A stretch of DNA of 64,000 nt from Lineus longissimus (lineage: Eukaryota; Nemertea; Pilidiophora; Heteronemertea; Lineidae): the NCBI RefSeq assembly GCF_910592395.1, contig NC_088326.1, positions 4,901,001-4,965,000 of the forward strand. The letters run 5' to 3'. A model generated the notes under the pieces. It saw only the letters and a list, made by a program, of their open reading frames with translations, ran no database searches and had not been told where the DNA came from. Below are positions 13,043 through 24,018 of this stretch, piece after piece; position 1 is the stretch's first letter, and each line of letters starts with the position of its first letter. A program made the position numbers and the translations under genes.

Positions 13043-13860
13043 CAGGGGCGGATCCAGCCCCCCCCCCCCTGCTCTCGACCACCAAAGATTTATACATCGA
13101 TTTTCCGCGACGAGACAGCCTAAGTAACGACATCCCTTCATGACCGTAATCTTGGTAAAAGACTAGTAAGCCTCTCCCTGACCACGAGTCATGTTGGAAA
13201 CTCGATCGGACCGAAACCCGCCCTACCAATAAAGTCTTCCGCTGTCAAGGTGTTTTCCGCACACGGGAAGTGCCCGGCAACTTCTGCGGTCGGGTCGCGT
13301 CTAGTGGCATTTCGTACATCATAGATTACTTTCCACAACACTGGAACATGGTCAGGTCACTGTCAGAAAACGTTTTGATGTTCGACACTATTTTTCAAAG
13401 AATAAACGCAGGCCACCCTCCATATTTGGCTTGTCAAAAAAAGTCAGTGTTGTGAAAATGAGATGCTGAAATGTCGGGAAAACGCATCTGCGGTTTTCTA
13501 AATTTCAAATTGTCCTGGGGGGAGGGCCCGGGCGCTCGACTGACCCAGCCGCCGAGTTGTTTCATTCAAGAACTCACCTCTAGGGATCACACATATAGCG
13601 TCTGGGTCGGACTTTCGGATCTTATAATGTTTTTGGCTTCCAGAATCTCTGCCAGCCCCCTCCCCCACGGCACTGAAACATCCTAAAATCAAACTGAATC
13701 TTGCTATTTTTGATGTTCTCAAATACCGGGAAAACCCATCTGGGGGCATCTAGATTGAAACATTTTCTTGGGGAGGCTCTAGGTATCCCGTAGGCGCGCC
13801 GAGATCGCTTCATCTCGACCCCTCCCCCCCCTCCGCTAAAATTCCTGGATCTGGCCCCCT
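13043..13860. mobile_element. Possible hAT-type non-autonomous element
   Basis: The left end CAGGGGCGGATCCAG and the right end CTGGATCTGGCCCCCT are imperfect reverse complements. The inside has two related blocks (13490-13680 and 13725-13830), each starting with 'GGGAAAAC' followed by 'CATCTG'. The CAGGGGCGGATCCAG terminus is typical of hAT-like MITEs, but I found no 8-bp duplication. Boundaries are tentative. Confidence 0.4.
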
Positions 13861-13984
13861 AACATTTTTACCCCCTTATTTTTACAAGTGTATGGTCACC
13901 ACTTGCGCTACACAGTCAGCTGGTTACATGTTGAAAATAATAGGCCGGGAACCTGGACTGTGTTTAGATGAACAGTGATTTCAC

Positions 13985-14290
13985 CAAGATATGGGGTATA
14001 TATGAAGGCAATAGCCCACAATTTTATATGCCCCACATACAAAAATGCCTCACAGCTAAAACAATACCAGTGCTGCCACATAACGAATGGAAAAGTAACG
14101 AATTTACCCATGTGCATATCAGACAGAGTTATCAGGGACATCACCAGACTGGTTCCCTTGGACCATACTACACGTTAATAATGCTTTTAGTTGTGGGGCA
14201 TTATGTATGCCCCATATTTTTGGTATACCCCACAAGAAAGGTTTCATACACAAAAAGACCCCGTATTTGGGGTGTTATGCTATTATACAT
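13985..14290. repeat. Dispersed GGGGCAT repeat, copy 2
   Basis: It contains TTGTGGGGCATTATGTATG followed by CCCCATATTTTTGG, which is also present in reverse orientation at about 3245-3285. It shares 'ACAAGAAAGGTTTCATA' with copy 1. The core GGGGCAT-TATGT-ATGCCCC can fold as a hairpin. Confidence 0.55.
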
Positions 14291-14867
14291 ACATATATAC
14301 TTTGGGTAGGTGTTTCTAAGAGGTAGAAGGAATTTCGCTTAACAATGATTTTATAACACCAGGTTCCCCTCATCAACAATCAACTTTTGATTTCATGCAA
14401 CCGCGTATCGGTATTATAACGAACTCAGTATTTCACCGATGACGATGTAAACAAAACACAGCTGATGTGTGGTATCTATGATGACGACCTTGACCGGGAC
14501 AACGGGTACGTCTATTGATTAAAGTTTACCTGTTGATGACTCAGAGTCGACATCGCGTCTTGTTCTTTAAACCAATAAGAAGTTGTGTTATATGTTACGA
14601 CGCCACAGAGCCTGACGCTGATTCGCGCGTCAAGACGGTGCTCGAAACTTCAACATTTTTACAACTTGTTTCTCTAACTTTGGAATATGAAATATCCGGA
14701 AATACAAAAACTTTCGTAAAATCCTAGATAAAGTTCTTTCATAAGGTAATTATGTTCAACTCTTCTAACTTTCAACCGGTTTCATAAGCGTTTAGTCGGT
14801 GCACGGGACCGATGTACAGGCAATATACCCGTTCGCCACGTGTTCTCGGAAAGTTTCTGAACGGACT
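14291..14867. other. Intergenic, no feature recognised
   Basis: Nothing beyond short chance frames is seen. Confidence 0.35.
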
Positions 14868-14876
14868 CAATGTTAC

Positions 14877-15811
14877 CAAGGAGGATACCGCGGTGACGTC
14901 ACGGCTTTTCCAAGATGGCGCTGCATATTGTAAACAAACTCGATCCATGGCCAAGGGAAAATCAAGTCATCAAATAAAGTTAGATTTTTCGCATCAAATC
15001 AGAGTTATTAGTACTTTTCTGCTATGAAATATGTCTTCAGACAATAAGTTATCATTTGAATAATGAAAAGTGCTGTTTTGATGGGGGAAAATAGGGTTTT
15101 TAGAACCAAATAGCCGGGCACCGATCTTCCAAAATTAGCGATGGTTTCAAAACAGTCTCCCAGATATGGGGCAATCTCTTCATTATCATAATGGGATTTG
15201 GAGGCATGTTTACAGACTTTACAAGTTCGAGACCTGTAGGACCTAAAACTCGCATAGATCCCCTCTATTTGTCGAGTTAGCGCCCCTGTAAGATCATGCG
15301 TTTTCGGACACTAGAACGAAATCTTCCTGCGGATATCGCCGTTTCGGTGATGATTTAAGGAGAAATTGACTGTTCTTAGAGTTGTATGGGACAGAAATGA
15401 GTTCATACTTCATGAATACATGAATATATCATGATATGGGCGGGCGTCTAAGTCAAAACAATAACAAACTCAACTGCATCTCTACCGTGTATCACGTAGT
15501 GCATTGCCTAGTGTATTTCGTAGTGTATTTTAGCGGAGACATTATTTCCGCACTTTGGCCACGCCAAACGTCTTTTTTATTTGTGGAAGTTAATCTGCTC
15601 TGTAAATTTTATTTTACACAGGATGAATCCATACTAGGTATTGCAATATTTCATGTCTATTGGTGTTTTTGTGTACAGGAGCGCACCAGACAGTGAGCCG
15701 TGGAGATGTGTTCAGCGCTGGTGCTGTCAGGAGACTGATTTTGATTGGCCATAGCTATCAGTAATATGGGTCGTGATCACGTGATATGACGTCACCGCGG
15801 TATCCTCCTTG
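14877..15811. mobile_element. Non-autonomous DNA transposon with 9-bp TSD
   Basis: The termini are perfect inverted repeats of about 25 bp: CAAGGAGGATACCGCGGTGA at left and TCACCGCGGTATCCTCCTTG at right, both continuing with CGTCA/TGACG inward. They are flanked by the direct duplication CAATGTTAC (14868-14876 and 15812-15820). A 9-bp duplication is typical of Mutator-like elements and some other families. The 935-bp interior has no transposase. Perfect ends imply a fairly recent insertion. Confidence 0.9.
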
Positions 15812-15820
15812 CAATGTTAC

Positions 15821-16747
15821 GAAGATGAGACAAGACCACTAATGAATATTCATAGGTTGGAGGGTCGAGGCCTATCAATTAGACGAGTGCATGTTTTTAA
15901 CTCTCAAGTACATATTTGGAGAGGTATTGAAAAAATATTTGTTGTGGCAAGTCTACAGATATAAAGAAATTATTTGATGAAAAAATTAATTTCGAATTTT
16001 GCTAATTGGGTAATAGGGGGCGTGTTTTGAGTTTTTTCTGCCAGTTGGCTGAAAAGAGTGGAAATATCAAAGTCTGTCTAATTTGTCGATTATCAAAAAA
16101 TTTCCGTGGTCAATCACCATTTTATTTTTCACCATTTACTTGCCCGACTGTCCGGAATAACATAATATTAATTTCAGATTCACAACACCACGCGTTCTTT
16201 GATGCGTCGCGGTCAAACATTGACAATTTAACTGCTAAAAGACTTAAAAAATCAATTGTGGTCTTGTCTCAGATTCCGATCAAACTCACTTTAGAGTTCT
16301 ACAATTCATTCGAAAGTCCACATATACATTAGACCTCATAATATACATTTAACAAAGTACTTTGACTCCAATACAAAATAATTTTAACGGTTTGACTTGT
16401 GTAATTGTGGCACACAAGACGTTGATTCACAGAGCAGACACAAAATCACAACAAGTTCCCAATCAAGATGACGTCATAGCAAAACGGGGCATCGCTGCAA
16501 TATCAAAACTCTTCTCAAAAGCATCTAATGGGACTGGCGAATGTCACGCGAATATAGAGAAGCTAACTTATATGAAAGGTTGACCGAATGCCGAAAACCG
16601 CATTCAATAATTTTGCATGCGTATTTTGAAAGATTGATATCAACGATGGGCCGTCCGATTCACAAGGTCATTGATCTCTAATGTAAAATGTACGTGACGC
16701 ACGCTATAACATTGTCAGCGTAGCGCAGTGTAAGCAATTTGTGTACA
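15821..16747. other. Intergenic, no gene recognised
   Basis: Motif-less frames at 16006-16332 and 16362-16583 are judged chance. Confidence 0.35.
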
Positions 16748-16756
16748 GTCACCAAG

Positions 16757-17831
16757 GGTAGTTGATAAAGCTTGGAATCGGTGAAACCTTGGAACCAGTG
16801 ATAAACCTTGGAATAGTCAGTAATAAACCGTGGAATCACTGTGCAAGTACCGCGTAAAATCGGGTGCGTTCTTTCCAAGATTTATACCCTTCCAACTGCC
16901 AATCTCGTTCCAGCTGACTTTATTGATAGCAATTTGCCAGTAGTTCCAGAAACCACCTTTGGTGGAGGATGACGTCATCCTGGAATGCATTTGAAATCCG
17001 TTGTTGTCGTTAAAATATAAACTTATATTCATGACGGGCCGCAATTGCAAATATCTAATGGTTTCTTTTCAATGATAGCAAAAGAAAGGTTTTGTGATTG
17101 TTTTGTATTCCATACACTAAAATAAAACGTTTTTATCAGAAGAACCATTTTGTTTATATAATGCTCTGATTTATGCTTGGTAGATAGGACAAACATGCAC
17201 ACGGGAATCACTAAAAAATGTGTCCGCTTAGAACTGGTGACATCACGAAAAGATATCTACATCCCTCGATGTGTACATGAAGATGTACGAAATCGCTCAC
17301 AGCGAAGGAATTTGTTCACATTTTTCATCTCCAAACCCGGCTAAAACCTTCCGTAATAAACCTTCATCTACGTTTCTTGTCATGTTTAAGATGATGTACG
17401 GATAAATGCCAGCCGGTACTGCATGATGTAGTCAATCTTCTCTGTATCACCCTGTATGATCACACCGCTCCGTAGTTCAAATAGGCCCCGTGTGGTGGCG
17501 TAGCAAGCAGAGCGCTGATTGGTCCATATTATGGGTGTGTGGTGGGCGTGTCGTGACGTGCATGCCCATATTTGGGAGATCAGTAATGTACACTGGAGGC
17601 GAGGTATGACTGGGTTGTTCTAAAATATAGAATGTTGAATCGGATATGCGACTGATTTCTAAACTACCGTCAAATTCCGATCTGATCATGTAAAAATAAT
17701 CTCCAAATATTGATTCGTAACCACCTCAGGTTCAAATCACATTATTTCATGTTTTTATGCATTTTTAGGACTGATTCCAAGGTTTATTACTGGTTCCAAG
17801 GTTACACTGATTCCATGCTTTATCAACTACC
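16757..17831. mobile_element. Mutator-like non-autonomous element, 9-bp TSD
   Basis: The left end is GGTAGTTGATAAAGCTTGGA and the right end CATGCTTTATCAACTACC. The 9-bp duplication GTCACCAAG flanks both (16748-16756 and 17832-17840). Each terminus is extended by tandem sub-repeats of the form 'GGTTCCAAGGTTTAT' (complemented at left), making about 90-bp modular inverted ends. The 1075-bp unit has no transposase gene. Confidence 0.9.
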
Positions 17832-17840
17832 GTCACCAAG

Positions 17841-18606
17841 GCCAACGTAGAGGTCAAAGGAATTTGAGCAAGTTTTAAACGATTATTCAAGGCGATATCC
17901 GACTGTTTTCTGAGACAATTTGATTTAAAATAAGATCTCAGATATACCCAATTTTATATGACTTTTGATAAGGCCTTTGATAAATTGATCAAACTTTATC
18001 TGGTGTTTCTTAACTAGATAATGATCGTACGGTGATACTGAGTGGAGAAAATGGAGAGACACAGGTTGAATACTGATGAGAAGAGGGTGACAGGGGGTCA
18101 CATAAAAATATAACCAATTGTTGACTTTATTAAACCCTAATCAAAATCCCCACACTAGCCAATTATCTACTTAGGTGGTGGTCTCCGTCGGCTAGGCCAC
18201 ACCAGCTTTCGACTTTACCAGATTTTGTTGTAGCGGGAAATTCGTCTTAACATTTTTACATACACGGAATTTCTTTCACAGTGGATTTAAACCCTTTCGT
18301 CTAGGGACAATGGAATGGAATTTTCACATATGAATAAATGGTACATAAACTACATGATCAGCGAAAGACAAAACCCCAATACCTTCATAAATGATTGGTC
18401 TTGTAATACATTGCGTACATTTCAAGTATTGTAGTTCCGTGGTAAAAAACATGGGGACGGAAAAACCGCCGAGGTGTGCGACGTATAGCTGTAGGTGATT
18501 TAAATGACTGCGCCAGAGCCACGTCTATATGGCTGGTTGGGTAGTTTAGCGTTGAACGAGCTGGCTACAAAGCAGGACCAAAGATATTGAAGTGTACTTG
18601 CCTTAC
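17841..18606. other. No exon recognised; probable intron/3' region of dermatopontin-like gene
   Basis: The minus-strand gene at 18607-18976 must continue to the left of its donor, but no cysteine-rich exon matching the family was found in this interval. Confidence 0.4.
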
Positions 18607-18976
18607 AACATTTGTAAGTCCAGATCCTTCCTTTACCATCGTTGTAACGAGACTTCAAACCGGTTATAACTGGCTTGACCTTTGGATTCATGAGAGTCTC
18701 AATATCATCATCTTCATCATTGCCGCAGTAGAAGATAATGCTGCCAAGATGTTCGACCAGATCTTCGCTCCATTTACAATCCTCTCCCACGAATCCCTCC
18801 GTACATCCGTACTCCCATTTTCTGTCGTTTCTACCATTGTATTGGCTGTTCATCCTGGTGATGTGATGGAGACTTGGACATTCGAATTCGAAATCACTCT
18901 CGTAGGAAGTCCATTCGGCCGTGCTGCTCTGCATCCAGCCGGCGATTACGGCCAGGAGAACTGGTTTGACAATCAT
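18607..18976 (-). CDS. Dermatopontin-like secreted protein, first coding exon
   Basis: The start ATG is at 18976-18974. It is followed by a short signal peptide (MIVKPVLLAVIAGWMQSSTA) and then 'EWTSYESDFEFECPS'. Two repeats of the family pattern are visible: 'ITRMNSQYNGRNDRKWEYGC' and 'ITGLKSRYNDGKGRIWTYKC'. The arrangement of F-x-F-x-C-P and R-x-W-x-(Y/F)-x-C matches dermatopontin and haemagglutinin/amebocyte-aggregation-factor-like proteins, which are small, disulphide-bonded extracellular proteins. The frame runs into a strong donor (GTAAGG at 18606-18601), so the exon ends in the middle of the second WTYKC repeat and a downstream exon is missing from my reading. There are no stops in the exon. 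The family role is in matrix or cell adhesion; the organismal role here is unknown. Confidence 0.8.
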
Positions 18977-19460
18977 AGTATGGCTTAATTACTAGAACAG
19001 GGAATAATGTACGCTATCAATAAAGTGTGCAATTCATAGTCATAGTGTGGCTTCATAGAACAGAGAATAAAGTACGCTAACAATAAGGTATACAATTCAT
19101 AATCATGGAGTGACTTTCTAGAACAAAAAATAAAATTCGCTGTCAATAAAATATACAATTCATATTCACAGTGTGACTTCCAAGAACAAGGCATAAAGTA
19201 TGCTATTAATAAAGACTAGTATACAATACACAATCATAGTTTGACTTCCAAGAACAGGGAATAAAGTATGACATTGATAAAGAATGAAATACTTAATTGT
19301 AGTGTGGCTTGCTAGATCAGAGAATGAAGTACGCTATCAAATATGTATACAACTCACAATCGTAGTGTGGCTTCCTAGAACAGGGAATAAATCATGCTAT
19401 TAATGAAGTATGAAATTCACATCATAGTGTGGCTTCCTAGAATAGGGAATAAACTATATT
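18971..19460. repeat. Tandem array of ~61-bp units, about 8 copies
   Basis: Units share 'ATCATAGTGTGGCTTCCTAG' and 'AACAGGGAATAAAGTACGCT', followed by 'ATCAATAA' and 'ATACAATTCA'. Copies are diverged by substitutions and small indels. The array abuts, and appears to overlap by a few bases, the start codon of the dermatopontin-like exon. It would therefore form the 5' flank or 5'UTR of that gene. Confidence 0.85.
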
Positions 19461-19654
19461 TCGTTTCTGCGTTTTATTCTATCTTCCCTCAAGATCGTCC
19501 ATTGTTCCAGATGGAGCGTGAGCCTAACTGTTCCATTGATCAACCGCCCTCGCTTTCACTAATCCAGCAGGGAAGCAGGGTTTAACACCTCCTTTGTGTT
19601 GAGGATATGGTTCACTGCTGCTTTGTGTGATTATTACATAACCAGATGTGTCTG
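19461..19654. other. Spacer between tandem arrays
   Basis: No motif is recognised. Confidence 0.3.
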
Positions 19655-20672
19655 TGTAGTATATGGACTATCCTTAATATATACATCATTGTTTAGTGTA
19701 AGTAGGACTACTCGGACTGGAAGCATAGTTGATTTTTGAAAATAGTGACTTTGATGAACAACAATTTTTCAAAGATTGTAAAAGTTATTTTATTCTCAGT
19801 ACGCTTTATGTTCAGGCCAATTTTGTTAGAACTTTGACAAACTGATTATTAGGTCTGTGATTACATGAATATATGAGCAGTTTTTGCAGTGAAATGTCTC
19901 ATCTTAAAAAAAGAGGATTTGTAAGCACTCCCCTTGCATAAATATACAAAATACATTGTATTGTGTAAAACAAGCCTCATTCTTAACAATGCATTCTGTG
20001 TCACCACAGGTAGAGATTAATTGCTAGTATGTATACTATGCTTAATACATATATCATTGTTTAGTGTAGCAAGACTACTCTGACTGGAAGCATGGTTGAT
20101 TTTGAAAATAGTGCCTTTGATGAACAGAAATTTTACAGAGATTATAAAAGTTATTTTGTTCTAAGGACGCTTTATGTATGGGCCTATTTGGTTAGAACTT
20201 TGACAGACTGATTATTAGGTCTGTGACAATATGAATATATGAGCAGTTTTTGCAGTGAAATGTCTCACCTCACAAAAAAAGAGGATTTGTAAGCACTCTC
20301 TTTGCATTAATCTACAAAATATAGTGCTTCAATATTGCTCGAAGCCTTGCCTAAATTTTGTTGAAACCACTGCCAGATTGATGACTTTGATTGCCTGAAC
20401 AATAATATGTATGCTAATTTGCCTATGGATCATTTATCTTGTCGAAAAAATGGTTTTATAAACCCCACTTTTACAAAGAAATCTCAAAAACTAGTGAAAT
20501 GACACAAACTTTATTCTTAGGACGCTTTGTGTTTGGGCTAATTTTGTTCAAACTTTGATAGACTGATGATTGGGTTTGTGTGAACATAAATATATCAGCA
20601 ATTATAGTAATGAAATGTCTCATTTTACAAAAAAGAGGACTTGTGAACACTCTCTTTGCATAATCTACAAAT
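19655..20672. repeat. Long direct repeat, two full and one partial ~310-bp copies
   Basis: Copies lie at about 19655-19963, 20022-20333 and 20487-20672 (the last lacks its 5' part). They share 'CATTGTTTAGTGTA', 'AGAACTTTGACA', 'CTGATTATTAGGTCTGTGA', 'GCAGTTTTTGCAGTGAAATG' and 'GAGGATTTGTAAGCACTC'. No coding function is seen. Confidence 0.85.
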
Positions 20673-20878
20673 GGAGAGCTAGAAAAGTAAAGAGGACATT
20701 CCCCTTTCATTGAGTCCTGACAAAACTTCTCAAACCTATTTTACAATAAAGCACAACCTATGGACATTGTAATATAGTCAACATAACAAAACATAGTTGA
20801 CTTGTAACCCTCTTTTCAAAAATCGATGACATTTAATTTTAGATTAGATTCATGAGGATAAGCCTTCTTGGTAAAATC

Positions 20879-20934
20879 AGAGTCTTTCTATACAATTTTT
20901 TTTTTACAATAATTTCTATGTATAGAAAGACTCT
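20879..20934. mobile_element. 56-bp hairpin element with 9-bp TSD
   Basis: The element consists of perfect 16-bp inverted ends AGAGTCTTTCTATACA and TGTATAGAAAGACTCT around a 24-bp A/T loop. It is flanked by the direct duplication GGTAAAATC (20870-20878 and 20935-20943). This is an exceptionally short candidate transposition product. Confidence 0.75.
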
Positions 20935-21061
20935 GGTAAAATCCACTATTCCAGAACATTTGAAATTCCATTTAAATTAACACTGTAAATTTTACAAATA
21001 TTTTTGATTTTTGATGGGAGAGACAAAAATCAATATTTTCGCGAGATTCACGAGTAGGTCA

Positions 21062-21373
21062 GGCTCGCGAAAATATTCTGCCGAGAAAATCTCTTGCTTT
21101 TAGCTTAAAATCCATGCACAAAACCAGAGCGTCCCATGCGGCAATAGTCCAATGCGGCAAAAGAAATTTAAACGATCGAAAGGTCCTTACGGCCTGAAAA
21201 ATGATAGACCTCCATTGCTTCGATGCGCTTGATTTCACAAACCAGCAAGCCACAGGACGATGCAGACAGTCTCGGAGAATGGAAGAGACAAACATCAAAT
21301 CTTCTCCAGGGATACGAACCCGGGATCTCGGGCTCAAAATACGAACGCTCTAACCGTCTGAGCTAGGGGGCCT
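21062..21373 (-). mobile_element. tRNA-derived SINE, copy 1 (minus strand)
   Basis: On the minus strand the head has an A-box 'TAGCTCAGACGGTTAGAGC' and a B-box 'GGGTTCGTATCCC' (21308-21373). The body continues leftwards with 'GCTGGTTTGTGAAATCAAG', 'GAGGTCTATCAT' and 'TCAGGCCGTA', and ends near 'AAAATATTTTCGC'. Most of the body recurs in opposite orientation at 21653-21962. Confidence 0.75.
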
Positions 21374-21652
21374 ATCATGTGAACTGCTGCCAGCAAATAT
21401 ATCTTATATGAATGGCCATTATGCTTAATTTTTGAGAGATGAACCGGAAATTTTCTCAAGTATATGTAATAGAAGAAGATACCAAGACAAAGGTAAACAT
21501 TGCTAAGAGAAAACGTAGACTCCGCATACATAATCACGCACAGCAAAGAAAAAATGACTTTCTTCCTGAAGTTGCCCACTGGAAGCCGCTCAAAGATGTT
21601 GAACAAAGATTACCCAAAAATGTTTGCACATTCTATTAAACCGTATAAAATG

Positions 21653-21962
21653 ACAAGCATTTCAAGCAGCCCAGTGGCCTTGAGGATAAGAGTGTTGGCA
21701 CATAAAACCGGAGGTCTCGATTTCGAGTCCCGATGAGAGGACCTTTTTATTTTTTTCCTTCAAGAATTCTCTGCGAAGGTCCGCATCGTCCCACGGCTTG
21801 CTGGTTTGTGAAATCAAGTGCATAGAAGCATTGGAGGTCTATCATGTTTCAGGCCGTATTCAGAAGGGCCTTTCGGTCGTTTGAATTTCTTACTACTGCC
21901 GCATTGGGTGCTCTGGTTTTGTGCATGCAGTTCTGCTTTAAAGAATATTTTGAAATGCGCCC
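21653..21962 (+). mobile_element. tRNA-derived SINE, copy 2 (plus strand)
   Basis: The head at 21665-21740 has 'CAGTGGCCTTGAGGATAAG' and the degenerate B-box 'GATTTCGAGTCCC'. The body matches copy 1 ('CTTGCTGGTTTGTGAAATCA', 'TGGAGGTCTATCATG', 'TTCAGGCCGTA', 'CTGGTTTTGTGCATG'). With copy 1 it makes a tail-out inverted pair about 280 bp apart. Confidence 0.75.
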
Positions 21963-21970
21963 TGCCGCTA

Positions 21971-22625
21971 AGGTCTCGTAAGGGAGTTTTCCCCGAATGT
22001 ACGCGATGATGACGGGCCCCGTTAAGGGGACGTGACATCTATTTTAAAATGCGTTTCCAATGTGATTGCATGAGGACAACCCATTTGTATCGTATAACAC
22101 TGGAAACGCCCGATTCCCCTGATTCTGCATGAATTAAATCCGGCATTTTATTTCTTTAAATAAATCATATGTGTCGCATTGGCTCCTAGCTCAGTTCACC
22201 ATCCAAAATGGCAATACATGTGCTGCCAACTGGGCCGGACAATCACGGAAAACCCCAAATATTATAAATTTCTTCCTGGAAAAATCTAACAGTGACCATG
22301 ATCCCGAAAAATCAAAAAAAATCGAGGGTCAACCATTGAACTTTTGAGATATGTTGAATTTTTCACAAATCAGCGAAAAACGCACCAACTGGCCCTGGAC
22401 GGCATTTCAACACGGGCCCGCCGCACATCCTAAGTTCTGTGTTCACATACGTCGACAACAACAGTAAAATGCGTAGTTTCTTGTTAGCCGCCTATTGAGT
22501 AGAGCTCCAGGTTTCAGAAACTCCAAATAACATGTATTTGCCAAAATAAGTGCTAAATCAACACTTTTATACTGTGCGGACAAAGAAACCAATTATTTTT
22601 TAGGAACTCCCTAATGAGACCTAAA
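21971..22625. repeat. Dispersed ~650-bp repeat, copy 1
   Basis: It is collinear with 48151-48910. Shared blocks include 'TGTACGCGATGATGAC', 'CATGAGGACAACCCATTTGT', 'CACTGGAAACGCCCGATTCC', 'GGCATTTTATTTCTTTAAAT' and 'TTAGCCGCCTATTGAGTAG'. No coding frame is seen. It is an unclassified interspersed repeat. Confidence 0.85.
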
Positions 22626-22744
22626 AATGTTTATTGCCACGCCCTGCCCTCCTTTTCAACTCCCTGCCCAAAAAGACGTTCAAACTAGCTCCCCTCCAGT
22701 GCTGCCATCTGTGCTATGCTGTTGAAGATGTGATACAAGTTGTA

Positions 22745-22874
22745 CTACAATTACCCCGTTTTACCTTACTGATTAAAGTAAAATTGTTTGAGGCTAAATC
22801 TGCGGAGAATTCTGCAGTTTTAGTCTCAAACAATTATTTTACTTTTAATCAGTAAGGTAAAATGGGGCAATTGT
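22745..22874. mobile_element. 130-bp foldback MITE
   Basis: Two ~55-bp arms start CTACAATTACCCC and end GGGGCAATTGTAG. They share 'GTTTTACCTTACTGATTAAA', and the complement is CTTTTAATCAGTAAGGTAAAA. The centre is CTGCGGAGAATTCTGCAG. There is no coding capacity and no clear target duplication. Confidence 0.85.
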
Positions 22875-22875
22875 A

Positions 22876-24012
22876 GCCCCAGTCTATGTTTTTTATTTAT
22901 ATATCGGTAACCATGGAATCATTCAGCCAACCCAAGTACGGATATGAAAGAGGTGAAAAAAAATTGTGTGTCATTTATCAAACCAGAACCAGAATAACTG
23001 AGACACCCGAATGGCAGCACAGTTCCTATCACAATTTCAGGAAGATGTTGCTGTTATGTTTACTTACCGGCAATGAACTGAGAGGAAAATGAAGAATCGA
23101 CTGGAACACGACACCGTTCTGCACACAATGAAAGTATGTGCAGTTGAGAAAGACATTTGAAATTTGCGAACTTGAGGCGCAGGTGTAAAGCTTGAGTATC
23201 GTGTGATGTTAAGGAGATATTCCGAAAATGTAGTGTTTACACTTTCACCGCCCACGTTAGTATATATAACAAAAAGGGTATGTCCTTAATGTACAGCCCT
23301 ACCAGAAAGTAAATGTTCACCGTTTTTTAAAAACATCACAGAGATGAAATAAGATATTTGAATGCGGTTTTCATCAGAGTATGGTATATTTAGTTGGTCA
23401 TATATCTGTTTTAGTTGGATGCACTAACTCCATCCCTTCATTATGTAACAAACATTTGAAAAAAGGTCCAATTTTTTTTATTTCATGAGCCTTTTCAAAC
23501 ATTAAAGTCAGCCCATGAAATGTGCTTTATGACCATCATTTTCTGGCACTTGCAATTCCATAGAGTGTTTTTGATAGTCATGACGAATGCACATATTTGC
23601 TTAGGATTTTTATGTTATTTAAAAAATCTCTTCCATAACCTTTGATAAAGACCCAAAATCCTTCATGTATGAGCTGAGTTTGCCATAAAGACCCTGACTG
23701 ACTGCATTGCTGACGATGAGGGGTATTCTCAAAGGTCACCAGCTGTCTGAAAAAAACAATCACCTGTAACGAGCTAAAACTAATCTTCAAAATGAAAGAA
23801 TTTAGCAGGATTTTTCTAGTAATGAAAACCAAAAAAACCTTTGTTGCATTATAGTTCACCCACACATTGTGAAAAAGAAAGAAAATAAAAAAGTTACTTT
23901 TTTGACATTTTTTCAATTGCCTGTTACATAATGAAGAGATATAATGGTCATAAGAACTTACCGCGGTCATGATAAAAAGTAGAGGTAAACTGAAGGTACG
24001 ACTGGAACGATT
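22876..24012. other. Intergenic, no gene recognised
   Basis: A minus-strand frame of 152 codons (24036-23578) is hydrophobic and biased by T-rich DNA, without motifs. I do not call it a gene. The six bases before the Polinton are its target duplication (24013-24018). Confidence 0.4.
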
Positions 24013-24018
24013 AACATC

